From positions 62,001-126,000 of the forward strand of contig JBKECN010000015.1 in assembly GCA_047974565.1 (NCBI GenBank): a stretch of DNA of 64,000 bases, written 5' to 3'. This DNA comes from JBDIAG01 sp047974565 (GTDB lineage Bacteria; Actinomycetota; Actinomycetes; Actinomycetales; CAWJMD01). Positions 34,624 to 44,230 of the stretch are shown here, one piece after another (the stretch's first letter is position 1; every line of letters begins with the position of its first letter). The notes below the pieces were generated by a model. It was not told the origin of the DNA, did not search any database, and saw only the letters and a list, made by a program, of their open reading frames with translations. The position numbers and the translations under genes are program-made.

Positions 34624-36746
34624 ACATCCTGCTGATCGACAACTTCGACTCCTTCACCTACAACCTCAGCCAGTACCTCGCCGAGGTGAGCGGACAGGTC
34701 CCGACCGTGGTCACCAACACCACCCCGTTCGGCGACCTGGACTGGCAACGGTTCGACGCCGTCGTCATCTCACCTGGACCTGGAAGGCCGGACCGGGCAG
34801 TCGATTTCGGGATCAGTGCCAGGGTTCTTCGGGAGACCGAGCTACCGGTGCTGGGAGTGTGCCTGGGGCACCAGGGCCTGGGCCACGTCTTCGGGGCGAC
34901 GGTTCGGCATGCTCCCGAGCCGGTGCACGGGCGCAGTTGGGACGTGCGTCACGACGGTCGAGAACTCTTCGCCGGCCTGCCCGACCCGCTGCAGGTCATC
35001 CGATACCACTCCCTGGCACTGACCGACCTGCCACCGGAGTTGGAGGTCACCGCCTGGACCCCGGAGGGAGTGGTGATGGGCATCCGGCACACCGAGCGGC
35101 CGATGTGGGGTGTGCAGTTCCATCCCGAGTCGATCGGCAGCGACGGTGGCCACCGGTTGCTGGGGAACTTCCTCGACCTCGCCACTGCTGCGGCTCACAC
35201 AGATCGACCGCCCCGCGGGCGGGCGATCGACCTGGACCGTCGCTACCAGGCCCGGGTGCGAATCCTGCACCGCGACCTGGATTCGGAGACCGTCTTCAGC
35301 ACGCTCTTCGCCGATCACGATCGCTCGTTCTGGCTGGACAGCAGCGCCGTCGAGCCGGGGGTGTCCCGGTTCTCGTTCATGGGCGCCCCGGACGGTCCGC
35401 TCGCCGAGACCGTCGAGTACGACGTGACCAACCGGCAGGTGAGCCTGACCCGAGCAGGCGCACCCGAGAGCGGCCCCGATTCGAGCGAGATCTTCGAGGT
35501 CGAGTCGGTCTTCGACTATCTCGACCGGCAACTGCGCTCCCGGGTGATCAGCGGCACCGACCGGGAACTGCCCTTCGAGTTCTGCGGCGGCTACGTGGGC
35601 TATCTCGGCTATGAGCTCAAGGCCGAGACCACCGGGCGCGCCGCCCACCGCAGCCCCACCCCTGACGCCTGCCTGATGTTCGTCGACAGATTCCTCGCCT
35701 TCGACCACGAAGAGCGGCTCGTCTACCTGGTGGCCTTGGAACAAGCCGGTCACGCCGACGAGGTGGAACGCTGGTTCGAGAACACCATGCACCGGTTGCA
35801 ACGGCTCCCCGGCCGCGCCGAGCCGTCTGGGCAACCAGGTCACGACGTGCGCCTGCACGGAATGGACACCCCGGATCTGGCACTGGCCCCGCGCCACGAC
35901 GAGGACGCCTACCTGGACCGGGTGGACGAATGCCTCGAGGAGATCGCCGATGGGGAGTCCTACGAGATCTGCCTCACCAACAGCGTTCAGGCACCCCCGG
36001 TGGAGTCGCCCTACCGCACCTACCAACAGCTCCGGACGATCGCTCCGGTGCCCTATGCGGCGTACCTGGCGACCCCCCACGTCCAGGTGCTCAGTGCCTC
36101 GCCCGAACGATTTCTGCGGGTCGACTCCACCGGTATCGTGGAGTCCAAGCCGATCAAGGGCACCCGGCCCCGGGGTGAGACGCCCCGAGAGGATCTCGAC
36201 CTTCGGGTCGACCTGGCAGCCAACCCCAAGGACCGGGCCGAGAACCTGATGATCGTCGACCTGCTACGCAACGACCTCAACGTCGTCTGCGAACCGGGCT
36301 CGGTACACGTGCCCACACTCTTCGACGTGGAGACCTACGCCACTGTGCACCAACTGGTCTCGACGATTCGCGGACGGCTGCGGCCGGAGGAGTCCGCTGT
36401 GTCCTGCGTGCGGGCCGCCTTCCCCGGCGGATCGATGACCGGAGCACCGAAGGTGCGTTCCATGGAGATCATCGATCGCCTGGAAGGCGGGCCTCGCGGG
36501 GTGTACTCCGGCGCCCTGGGCTGGTTCTCGCTCACCGGGGCCGCCGACCTCAACATCGTCATCCGGACCCTGGTGGTCACGCCTACCGAAACCACCTTCG
36601 GGGTCGGCGGAGCCATCATCGCCCTGTCCGACCCGCGCGACGAACTGCAGGAGACAGTGGTGAAATCGCGTTCGGTGGTCAGCGCCATGGCCGCCACCGA
36701 CGATGCCGGCATCTACACCGGCACCGGCCTGAGGTTGGCGTCATGA
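34620..36746 (+). CDS. papA: Aminodeoxychorismate synthase, fused PabA-PabB
   Basis: The 708-residue protein has an N-terminal glutamine amidotransferase (NFDSFTYNLSQYL, catalytic Cys in LGVCLGHQGLGH, WGVQFHPESIG) and a C-terminal chorismate-binding domain. The diagnostic motif near residue 510 reads ESKPIKGTRPRGETP: a lysine in PIKGT marks aminodeoxychorismate rather than anthranilate synthases. MTGAPKVRSMEIIDRLEGGP and GVYSGALGWF follow. It turns chorismate plus glutamine into 4-amino-4-deoxychorismate. With the mutase and dehydrogenase neighbours the destination is p-aminophenylalanine rather than folate. Start and stop overlap both neighbours by 4 bp. Confidence 0.9.
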   Translation: MNILLIDNFDSFTYNLSQYLAEVSGQVPTVVTNTTPFGDLDWQRFDAVVISPGPGRPDRAVDFGISARVLRETELPVLGVCLGHQGLGHVFGATVRHAPEPVHGRSWDVRHDGRELFAGLPDPLQVIRYHSLALTDLPPELEVTAWTPEGVVMGIRHTERPMWGVQFHPESIGSDGGHRLLGNFLDLATAAAHTDRPPRGRAIDLDRRYQARVRILHRDLDSETVFSTLFADHDRSFWLDSSAVEPGVSRFSFMGAPDGPLAETVEYDVTNRQVSLTRAGAPESGPDSSEIFEVESVFDYLDRQLRSRVISGTDRELPFEFCGGYVGYLGYELKAETTGRAAHRSPTPDACLMFVDRFLAFDHEERLVYLVALEQAGHADEVERWFENTMHRLQRLPGRAEPSGQPGHDVRLHGMDTPDLALAPRHDEDAYLDRVDECLEEIADGESYEICLTNSVQAPPVESPYRTYQQLRTIAPVPYAAYLATPHVQVLSASPERFLRVDSTGIVESKPIKGTRPRGETPREDLDLRVDLAANPKDRAENLMIVDLLRNDLNVVCEPGSVHVPTLFDVETYATVHQLVSTIRGRLRPEESAVSCVRAAFPGGSMTGAPKVRSMEIIDRLEGGPRGVYSGALGWFSLTGAADLNIVIRTLVVTPTETTFGVGGAIIALSDPRDELQETVVKSRSVVSAMAATDDAGIYTGTGLRLAS

Positions 36747-37672
36747 GTGACTGGGCGGCAAGCGCCCGGCACGCCGTGGTGGTCGGCGCCGGAGCCGTCG
36801 GCGCTCTGTTCGCCCACGCGCTGGCCGGTGATGGTGTGCAGGTGACGATGCTCGATCGCACTGCCCATCCGTCGGGTCCCTTCCCGGTGATCGAATGCGA
36901 TGCGACCTCGTTGACGGTTCGCGCGATCGCCCACCTGGATCGGGCAGACATCGTGGTGATGTCACTGCCGGAGAAGGTTTCGATCGCAGCCGTGAGCATC
37001 ATCGCCTCCGCGGTCCGTCCCGATGCGCTCATCGTGGATACCTCGTCCGTCAAGACGGGATTCGCCGACGAGGCCCGTCGGCTCCCGCCGGGGAGCGCCG
37101 AGATTGTCGGGGTGAACCCGATGTTCGCCCCGTCCCTGGGCTTCCAGGGTCGCCCGGTCGCTGTCGTGAGCATCCGGCCAGGCCCGCGGGGTACCGGTTT
37201 CACCGACCGGCTGCGCAGCTGGGGGAGTCAGGTCGTCGAGCTCACCGCCCAGGAACACGACGCTCTGACCGCCCAGACCCAGGCCCTGACGCATCTGAGC
37301 GTGCTCGCCTATGCGCTCACCCTGGCCCGGGCCGGCACGTCCGTCGGCGACCTGGTGGAAAGCGCCCCGCCGCCCTGCCGGAGCCTGCTCGCGCTGGCGG
37401 CACGCATCCTGGGCGGCAGCCCGGAGGTGTACTGGGACATCCAGATCCAGAATCCGGGTGCGGACGAACTCCGCCAAGGCCTCGCCGATTCGCTCGCCGA
37501 ACTCTCGAAAATCATCGCCAACGATGACTTCTCGGCATTCGCTGACCTGCGAGCCGAGCTCATCGGCTACTTGGAACCGGAACTGGACACCCTCTCCGAC
37601 GACTGTGCCCAGATGTTCACCGCCCAGATGTCCTCTGCCCAGCCGGTGCCCGGAGTCGCGGATCCTCACTGA
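36743..37672 (+). CDS. papC: 4-amino-4-deoxyprephenate dehydrogenase-like protein
   Basis: The 309-residue TyrA/PapC-family protein has a Rossmann start (AVVVGAGAVGALFAHALAG), IVDTSSVKTGFADEARR and the substrate region IVGVNPMFAPSLGFQGRPV. TyrA proteins normally have HPMFGP there; the histidine is asparagine here, which I take as a mark of the amino-substrate group. It should oxidatively decarboxylate 4-amino-4-deoxyprephenate to p-aminophenylpyruvate. It overlaps the synthase gene by 4 bp and is followed by a 126-bp gap without another gene. Confidence 0.85.
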   Translation: MSDWAASARHAVVVGAGAVGALFAHALAGDGVQVTMLDRTAHPSGPFPVIECDATSLTVRAIAHLDRADIVVMSLPEKVSIAAVSIIASAVRPDALIVDTSSVKTGFADEARRLPPGSAEIVGVNPMFAPSLGFQGRPVAVVSIRPGPRGTGFTDRLRSWGSQVVELTAQEHDALTAQTQALTHLSVLAYALTLARAGTSVGDLVESAPPPCRSLLALAARILGGSPEVYWDIQIQNPGADELRQGLADSLAELSKIIANDDFSAFADLRAELIGYLEPELDTLSDDCAQMFTAQMSSAQPVPGVADPH

Positions 37673-37798
37673 ACAGGCACCGCCAACGGCCAGCTCCCAG
37701 CAAAAAATGTCCATGCAACCGAAAGACTCGACCAGGCCGAGACCTGACCTCCGTCATACCCAAGAAGCAAATCCGTCAGACCCACGAAAGGCATTGCC

Positions 37799-39481
37799 AT
37801 GCAGACCTTCACCACCACTGCCAGCAGTAGCGTCCTGGACGTCGAGTCCCGGAACCTGCTTGCCCTGGACGACAGTGTCGGCGGCGGAAGCATCGTCGCC
37901 TCCGCCCTCGCCTACAGCACCGACCCGACCACGCATTTCCTGCACAGTGCAACCCCCGTCGACCTGCCGGACGGGCGACGCTGCAGCGATCTGAGCCTGC
38001 ATGATCTGGACCAGGCCACTCAGAGCTGGTCGGCCTGGTACCTCGACCGGGGCGTGCGACCCCGAGACCGGGTGGCGGTCTTCATCGCCGACTCGTTCGC
38101 CTACTCCATCCACTTCTACGCGCTGGCCCAGATCGGGGCGATCGCGGTGCTGATCAACAGCAACGCCTCCGCGCAGGTGGCTGGCTCGCTGCTCGAGCAG
38201 ACCGAACCGGTGGGCCTGTACGCCGACCCCGAGCACCTGGCCCGGCTCGCCGAGGTGCCTGGTTCGCTGTGGGTGGTCACGTCCGAGCAGGTTCGCGCGC
38301 CCGCGCCGGCCACCCTGGCGGACGAGCACCGGTACAAGCACGTGGGCGAGGACCCCGTCGTCATCCTGCATTCCTCCGGTACCACCGGACGACCCAAGCC
38401 GACGATCCACACCCATGCCTCGATCGTGGCCGGGCCCAAGTTCCGGCTGGTGGATCACCGCGAGGATCCCCACGCCACAACGATGACCGCACTACCGCAG
38501 TCACATCTGGGGTGCATTGCCTTCACCACCTACAGCGTCCTGGCCGGGGCGCCCCTGGTGGCCCTTCGGGACTGCCCCGGCCCCGTGCTGGCCGAATCGA
38601 TCGACCGGTACCGTCCGACCGCGGTGATGTCCTTCGCCCACGCGTACAGCGAACTCGCCGCCACCACCATCGAGCCTGGCACCCTCGACTCGGTGGGCAC
38701 CTGGATCTCCATCGGCGACGCGGTGCACGAGGCGCACATCCGCCGGGTCCTGGACATGCGCAGCCCGTCGCTGCCGGCGGCGACCTTCCTGGACCGGCTG
38801 GGTACCACCGAGCTCGGCTGGGGCGTGCTGTTGCAGACGCACACCACCGGTGCCGGGGTGGCCGCCCGCAGCGCCGGCCGTCCGGTCGGGGTGGCCGAGG
38901 TGCAGGTGCTGCGCGCCGACGGCACGCCGGCCGCACCCCATGAGCCGGGCTTCCTCGGTGCGCGCGGCCCGGCGATCACGCCCGGCTACTGGGCCAACTC
39001 AGCGGTCACCTACTCCTCGCGGCTGGCCGGCTACTGGCTGACCGGCGACGTGGCGGTGTGCGACGAGGGCGGCAACTACTACCTGATCGACCGCGTGGTG
39101 GATGCCATCGACACCCGCGACGCAGTGGGCTACTCCGTGGCGATGGAGGAGGCCTTGCTCGGCGGACTACCCGAGATCGAGGAGGTTGCCGTGGTGGCCG
39201 GCCGATACGACTCGCGGACCGTGGCAGTGGCCATGATCAAGCCGAGCCCCGGCGAGCACGACCCCGACCTGCTGGTGCGTCGGGTGAACGAGGTGCTCGT
39301 GCGCAACGCTCACCCGCCGATCGCCTTCGTCGAACTCATCGACGCGCACGACGATCTGCCCACCGGGGTTACCGGCAAGGTGCTGAAAAGGCAACTGCGT
39401 GAGCGGTATGCGACGCTGCCGGTGCTGCCCGACGCCCGGCTGATCGCGGCCGATCCGCTCCTGGTCCCGATGGCCGGGTGA
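37799..39481 (+). CDS. Acyl-AMP ligase (class I adenylate-forming enzyme)
   Basis: The 560-residue stand-alone adenylation enzyme has a VILHSSGTTGRPKPTIHTH P-loop-like core motif, LGTTELGWGV, the YWLTGDVAVCDEGG hinge region and a late lysine in GVTGKVLKRQLRERY. It has no carrier domain. It could activate an acid such as p-aminophenylalanine or p-aminobenzoate-like units for transfer to a carrier, CoA or an amine. GAAAGG lies upstream of the ATG. It is preceded by a 126-bp gap and followed by a 170-bp gap with a strong hairpin. Confidence 0.85.
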   Translation: MQTFTTTASSSVLDVESRNLLALDDSVGGGSIVASALAYSTDPTTHFLHSATPVDLPDGRRCSDLSLHDLDQATQSWSAWYLDRGVRPRDRVAVFIADSFAYSIHFYALAQIGAIAVLINSNASAQVAGSLLEQTEPVGLYADPEHLARLAEVPGSLWVVTSEQVRAPAPATLADEHRYKHVGEDPVVILHSSGTTGRPKPTIHTHASIVAGPKFRLVDHREDPHATTMTALPQSHLGCIAFTTYSVLAGAPLVALRDCPGPVLAESIDRYRPTAVMSFAHAYSELAATTIEPGTLDSVGTWISIGDAVHEAHIRRVLDMRSPSLPAATFLDRLGTTELGWGVLLQTHTTGAGVAARSAGRPVGVAEVQVLRADGTPAAPHEPGFLGARGPAITPGYWANSAVTYSSRLAGYWLTGDVAVCDEGGNYYLIDRVVDAIDTRDAVGYSVAMEEALLGGLPEIEEVAVVAGRYDSRTVAVAMIKPSPGEHDPDLLVRRVNEVLVRNAHPPIAFVELIDAHDDLPTGVTGKVLKRQLRERYATLPVLPDARLIAADPLLVPMAG

Positions 39482-39602
39482 GCTGGGCCGCCGGTCGAGC
39501 CGAGACGCGGGAAACCCGGCGCTGCTGCCCACGAAACGCGCCCGGTACGGGATGCACACTCACGAGTGTCCATTTCCCCGGTCTTGTCCGGAGATGCCTG
39601 GG

Positions 39603-39644
39603 CTGACAGACTCCCCGGGTCAGCGTCGGGGAGTCTGTCAGGAG
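39603..39644 (+). promoter_or_regulatory. Strong hairpin ending in the YcaO ribosome site
   Basis: CTGACAGACTCCCCG (39603-39617) and its exact inverse (39627-39641) form a 15-bp perfect stem with a 9-base loop. The stem overlaps the first two bases of the AGGAG ribosome site (39640-39644), which lies seven bases before the YcaO start. There is no T-run, so a translational gate or a transcript-processing site is as likely as a terminator. A shorter palindrome, ACACTC-AC-GAGTGT, lies at 39555-39568. Confidence 0.6.
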
Positions 39645-39651
39645 CCATCGC

Positions 39652-42153
39652 ATGCCGGTCAGGGACGCCGATCCACCCGTGGGGCTTCGCCCCGGGGTGA
39701 CCTTCTCCACCCTGGCGGACGGGCGACGCGCGTTGCACGCAGAGGGCCTGATGCTCAACCTGCCCGACCAGGCGGCGAGCCTCGCCCTGCCACTGCTGGC
39801 CGGTCATCTCAGCCCCACGCAGATCGCCCAGCGGTTGGACGGTCTGGTCGGCGGTGCCGAGGCGGCTGCCCTCATCGCCGACCTCTGGCAACGAGGACTC
39901 CTCGTCCAGGGCGTGCCGCAGCCACCGGGGCGAGTCTTCGTGGACGACTCCGCCCTGCCGTCACCGCCAGCCCCCGCACGGGCCCGGTACAAGGAGCAGG
40001 TTGGCAACAGTCAGGAGGCTGTAAAACGTTCCGGCAGAACCGTCCTCGACGGCGTCCCGCTCGAGGGCAGCGCCGGTACCGGCGAGACCGAGCAAGCCGG
40101 CGAGAGTGGGGGAGAGCCCGCGGCGTGGGTGGCCCGGCTAATCGCCGACTGCGGGCTACACCCCAGCGGGCCCGCCGAGGCCGACGCGGCGATCGTGCTG
40201 TGTGCGGACTACCTGCAGACCGCGCTGATCGAGGCCGCCGAGCGACTCCGCAGCCAGGCAACCGCCTGGCTCCCGGTGCGGGTGAGCGCCACCGCGGTCT
40301 GGCTCGGGCCGTGGGTCGAGGAGAACCTGTGTTGGGACTGCGTCCGGGCCCGGCTGCGCGCGCACGATCCACGCCCCGACAGCGTCGTCGACGCCTCCGC
40401 CGAGAACGGACACCACGTCGGCACCCATGACCAGCGGACCTCGCTCGACCACGGCGGCGCATGGCAGCTCACCGACCAAGCCGGGGATGAGCGGACCGTC
40501 GATCTTCGTCACGTCGATGAACAAGGGGGCCACGACCTCGCGTCGCCCGACCTGACGCTGGTCGGGATGGGTGCCGCCGCGCGCCTGACTCGCGACCGCC
40601 TGACTCGCGATCGACTGGCCCAGCACACCACGACGGCATCCGGGCGAGCCGCGCCACCAGCCGGGGACCTCGATCCGGGGCAGCGCCCGGAGCCGGGACG
40701 GGGTCGGCTGCTCTGCATCGACGCCGACACGATGAGCCAGAGCGAGCATGTCGTGCTGGCCAGGCCCGAGTGCCCACGATGCGGCACGGGCGAAGCGATG
40801 GCCGCCAGGATGGACACTCGTCCCGCCCTGGCCCCGCAGGAGACCGCAGAACGTGGCGCCACCGGCCACCGGGCCCGCAACGCCGAGGACACCTGGCGGC
40901 GGTACCGCCACCTCGTCTCGCCGGTGAGCGGGCCGGTGGCCCGGGTGGACCCCGACCGGCGCCTACCGCCGGGCCTGCACGCCTACCTGGCCGGCAGCAA
41001 CCTCGCCGGCGGACTGGTGCCGGGCCGGCGCAGCGTCCTGCGCTGGGATTGCGGAGGCAAGGGGGCGACCGCTGCGGCAGCCCGAACCAGTGCTCTGTGC
41101 GAGGCGCTGGAGCGGACCAGCAGCAGCTGGCACGGCGACGAGCGCCGCATTCTCGCCCGGTACGCCGATCTGGAGGAGGCTATCCCGGCCCGGGACCTGC
41201 AGCTCTTCGGCGACGAACAGTTCGCCGGGCGCACCGGGTGGAACAGCCGTCACTCGGCCTTTCAGCGTGTCCCCGAACCTGTCTCGGACGACGACGAACT
41301 CGAGTGGACCCCCGCGTGGCCGCTGGACGGCGGACCCAGGACCCTCATCCCGACCGGCCTGTGCCTGCTCGGCGGCCCGGACGCCCACCGGCTCGCGGGA
41401 GACTCCAACGGATGCGCCGCCGGTAGTACCCTCACCGACGCCGTGCTGCAGGGGCTACTCGAGGTCATCGAACGCGACGCCGTGGGCATCTGGTGGTACA
41501 ACCGGTTGCCGCAGCCCGACATTGACCTGGACGGCCTGAGGGAGCCCTATCTGGACGACGTCCGTCAGGTCTACCACGATCTCGGGCGCGACCTGTGGGC
41601 GCTGGAGGTGACCAGTGACCTCGGAATCCCCGTCGTCGCAGCGGTTTCCCGGCTGCGGGACGCAGCGCGGGAGAGCATCATCTTCGGCTTCGGCGCCCAT
41701 CTCGACCCGCGGGTCGCCGTCCTACGCGCGGTCCTGGAGATGAACCAGTTCCTGGCCACCGCGCTAACCGTCGACCCCGAGCAGTGGTGGGATCAGGATC
41801 CGGACTTCGCCCGCTGGATGACTACCGCGACCCTGGACGCCCATCCCTACCTGGCCCCACACCCGCAGGTGCCCCGGGTGCCCGACCAGATCCCCGAGCC
41901 GAGGCAGCTGGGCTTGCTGCCCGCGGTGGACGCCGTCCGGGACCGGCTCGAGATCGCCGGATTACGCGCCTATCTCGTCGATCTGACCCGGGCAGACCTT
42001 GGCTTGCCGGTGGTCAAGGTGCTCGTTCCCGGAGCGCGACACTGCTGGCTGCGCACTGCGCCCGGCCGGCTGTTCGAGGTGCCGGTGCGTCTGGGTCGGC
42101 TGAAGCACCAACACGGCGTGGCCGACCTCAACCCCGATCCGATCTTCCTGTGA
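39652..42153 (+). CDS. TOMM-type YcaO cyclodehydratase fused to an E1-like leader-binding part
   Basis: The 833-residue protein has an N-terminal winged-helix-like (RRE-like) segment and an E1-like half with two zinc-type pairs (ENLCWDCVRARL near 226, ECPRCGTG near 374). A long variable linker follows and then a YcaO domain with ALCEALERTSSSWHGDERR, EVIERDAVGIWWYN near 604 and GFGAHLDPRVAVLRAVLEMN. Such C/D fusions use ATP to cyclise Cys/Ser/Thr in a precursor peptide to azolines. The end NPDPIFL keeps a proline-rich tail but not a full PxPxP. A candidate precursor is at 45001-45159. No separate flavin azoline dehydrogenase is seen nearby except the oxidase domain in the NRPS. Confidence 0.86.
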   Translation: MPVRDADPPVGLRPGVTFSTLADGRRALHAEGLMLNLPDQAASLALPLLAGHLSPTQIAQRLDGLVGGAEAAALIADLWQRGLLVQGVPQPPGRVFVDDSALPSPPAPARARYKEQVGNSQEAVKRSGRTVLDGVPLEGSAGTGETEQAGESGGEPAAWVARLIADCGLHPSGPAEADAAIVLCADYLQTALIEAAERLRSQATAWLPVRVSATAVWLGPWVEENLCWDCVRARLRAHDPRPDSVVDASAENGHHVGTHDQRTSLDHGGAWQLTDQAGDERTVDLRHVDEQGGHDLASPDLTLVGMGAAARLTRDRLTRDRLAQHTTTASGRAAPPAGDLDPGQRPEPGRGRLLCIDADTMSQSEHVVLARPECPRCGTGEAMAARMDTRPALAPQETAERGATGHRARNAEDTWRRYRHLVSPVSGPVARVDPDRRLPPGLHAYLAGSNLAGGLVPGRRSVLRWDCGGKGATAAAARTSALCEALERTSSSWHGDERRILARYADLEEAIPARDLQLFGDEQFAGRTGWNSRHSAFQRVPEPVSDDDELEWTPAWPLDGGPRTLIPTGLCLLGGPDAHRLAGDSNGCAAGSTLTDAVLQGLLEVIERDAVGIWWYNRLPQPDIDLDGLREPYLDDVRQVYHDLGRDLWALEVTSDLGIPVVAAVSRLRDAARESIIFGFGAHLDPRVAVLRAVLEMNQFLATALTVDPEQWWDQDPDFARWMTTATLDAHPYLAPHPQVPRVPDQIPEPRQLGLLPAVDAVRDRLEIAGLRAYLVDLTRADLGLPVVKVLVPGARHCWLRTAPGRLFEVPVRLGRLKHQHGVADLNPDPIFL

Positions 42154-44156
42154 CCGCGACCTCTGGTAGCTCGGGCATCTCGGGGACCGCGGGTATCTCG
42201 GAGACGAGTCCTTCGGGCGCGGCCCCGGACGCCCGGCGACGGGAGTGGTTGCGGCGTCGGACGTTGCAGGGCTGGGCCCTTCAGGTGGCAGCCGCCGCCT
42301 ACCTGCTCGTCGACCTGCTGCGCATCGTCGACCGGCACCTCGGCTGGGTCCCGACTCTGGTCGCCGCCGCCCTGCTGAGCCTGATGTGGTGGCTCTTCGC
42401 GGTCCGCCAGACCCGCCATGCGTTCCGGCCGATGACCCCGGTGGCCTGGGCGACCCTGCTGGCACAGGCTCTCGTCACGCTGGCCCCGACGGCCGTCTTC
42501 GGCCTCGACTGGCTGGGCGTCTGGGCACTGCTCGGCGGTGCGCTGCTGACCCTTACCCCGTTCGCGGTCGGGCTGACCGGCGCGCTCGCGGTGGCCGGCG
42601 GAGCGGGTGCGCTGATCTGGCAGGAAGTGGGTAGCCCGGCGGCCGCCGTCCTGGGTGGGGTGGGGGTACTCGCGGCGTCCGCGGCCTTCTTCGGCCTCGT
42701 GCTGCTCGCCTCGGCCAGCGACGAATTGGCCCGTGCGCAGGGCGAACTCGTCCAGGCGGCAGTGCTTCGCGAGCGCGCGCGCTTCCACGAGCGGATCGCC
42801 AGCACGCTCAAGGCCAATCTGCGCCAGATCCGCGAACTGGCCCACCGCCCGCTTGGGAGTCAGCTCCCGGCTGCGGCCGGGACCCAGGGGCAAGACGACG
42901 CCGGAGAAGGGCTCGCCCAGGCCAGCCGGGCCATCTCGGCCATCGCCCGGTCGTCCCTGCTGGACAGCCGGAAGCTGGCCCATGCGCTGCCATCACAAGA
43001 TCTCGACCCGGCTCTCTCGCCGACCCTGACCGGTGCGCGTTTCGCCGCGGTGCCCGGGTGGGCACTGCGCGGGCATCTGGCCGGCGCCATCCTGTCGGTG
43101 GTGCTGGTGCTGCGGGGCCTGGACGTGCTGCTGGCGGCCGCGGCACCGCTGCGAACATCGCCGATGACGCCCGGGTTCCTCCTCGGTGCAGCGCTGCTGG
43201 CGGCCTGCATCGGCCTGCAACTGGTGGTGCTTGCCCAAGCCGCTCGGGAGGTGAGCCAGCGGATGGCGGCCTCGCTCTGGGGCGCTCAGCTGCTGGTGAC
43301 CGTGGGGCTGACGGTGTGTCTACCGCCCAACGGCGCGGCCATGCTGGGCCTGCCCGCCGCCTCGGCGGTGTTGCTCTTCGGGATCGTCCCCGGGGGGTGG
43401 ATGGCGTTGGCTCTCCTGCTGGTGGCGGGGGCGCTGCTCGCCGATCCGACCTCCCTGACGGGGCTCGGCTACGGCTTCCTCACCAGCTTGAACACCTTCG
43501 TCTTCGCCTACGCCCTCACCGAACTGAGCGTCCAGCTATCCCGCGTGCTGGCGGCGCAGGCCGAGATGGTCACCCTCGCGGTGATCGGCGAGAAGGGCCG
43601 GCAGGGCCGGGACCTGCACGACATCCTCGGGCCGACCATGTCTGCGCTGGCGTTGAAGTCGTCCCTGGCCGCCAAGCTGGTCGACCGCGATCCCGACCGC
43701 GCCCGAGCTGAGCTCGGGGAGATCGACGAGGTGGCCCGGCGTGCCATCGCCGAACTCGACCAGGTCCGCGACGCAGCCTTCGCCACCTCGGTGGATCGTG
43801 AAGTGGAAGCCTGCCGGTCGCTGCTCGCCGTCGCCGGGATCTCGGTGTCGCTGACCAGGAGCGGACCGGCCCCGCCTCAGGAGCACGTGGTCCCGCTCGC
43901 CGGATGCCTGCGCGAAGGGGCGAACAACGTCCTGCGGCACTCCGACGCCACCCGATGCACCATTCGGCTCACCTGCACCCCGGCCGTCTCGACTCTGCGG
44001 ATAGCCAATGACGGGCTGCGCAATGGGCAGGCGGACTCACCGGGACGGGGACTGTCGAACCTGGCGGAACGGGCCGGTGACCTGGGTGGGCAGGCGCGGG
44101 CCTGGACAGCCGACGGCTGGCACTTCCTGGAGTTGACCCTGCCCGTGCACAGGTGA
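42150..44156 (+). CDS. NarL-type sensor histidine kinase with an internally duplicated layout
   Basis: The 668-residue protein shows two rounds of membrane helices plus a dimerisation helix. The first helix (RERARFHERIASTLKANLRQ, about 205-230) resembles a HisKA_3 box but lacks the RDLHD core. The second (GRQGRDLHDILGPTMSALAL, His near 488) is normal, and a GHKL ATPase follows with CLREGANNVLRHSDATR and GRGLSNLAERAGDLGG. It looks like a degenerate kinase half fused before an active half. The GTG start overlaps the YcaO stop and the end overlaps a regulator frame, so it is co-expressed with the biosynthetic operon. Confidence 0.85.
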   Translation: MTATSGSSGISGTAGISETSPSGAAPDARRREWLRRRTLQGWALQVAAAAYLLVDLLRIVDRHLGWVPTLVAAALLSLMWWLFAVRQTRHAFRPMTPVAWATLLAQALVTLAPTAVFGLDWLGVWALLGGALLTLTPFAVGLTGALAVAGGAGALIWQEVGSPAAAVLGGVGVLAASAAFFGLVLLASASDELARAQGELVQAAVLRERARFHERIASTLKANLRQIRELAHRPLGSQLPAAAGTQGQDDAGEGLAQASRAISAIARSSLLDSRKLAHALPSQDLDPALSPTLTGARFAAVPGWALRGHLAGAILSVVLVLRGLDVLLAAAAPLRTSPMTPGFLLGAALLAACIGLQLVVLAQAAREVSQRMAASLWGAQLLVTVGLTVCLPPNGAAMLGLPAASAVLLFGIVPGGWMALALLLVAGALLADPTSLTGLGYGFLTSLNTFVFAYALTELSVQLSRVLAAQAEMVTLAVIGEKGRQGRDLHDILGPTMSALALKSSLAAKLVDRDPDRARAELGEIDEVARRAIAELDQVRDAAFATSVDREVEACRSLLAVAGISVSLTRSGPAPPQEHVVPLAGCLREGANNVLRHSDATRCTIRLTCTPAVSTLRIANDGLRNGQADSPGRGLSNLAERAGDLGGQARAWTADGWHFLELTLPVHR

Positions 44157-44230
44157 CCCGCGGGCTCGCGGGCTCGTGGCAGGCAGAGTCATCCCGAGCG
44201 GACAATTCCGTCGGACGCTACGATTCCAAC

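Noticed and set aside
37673..37798. Short frame before the acyl-AMP ligase as a second RiPP precursor
   Set aside because: It has no clear ribosome site, runs on into the ligase gene out of frame and lacks a leader/core layout.
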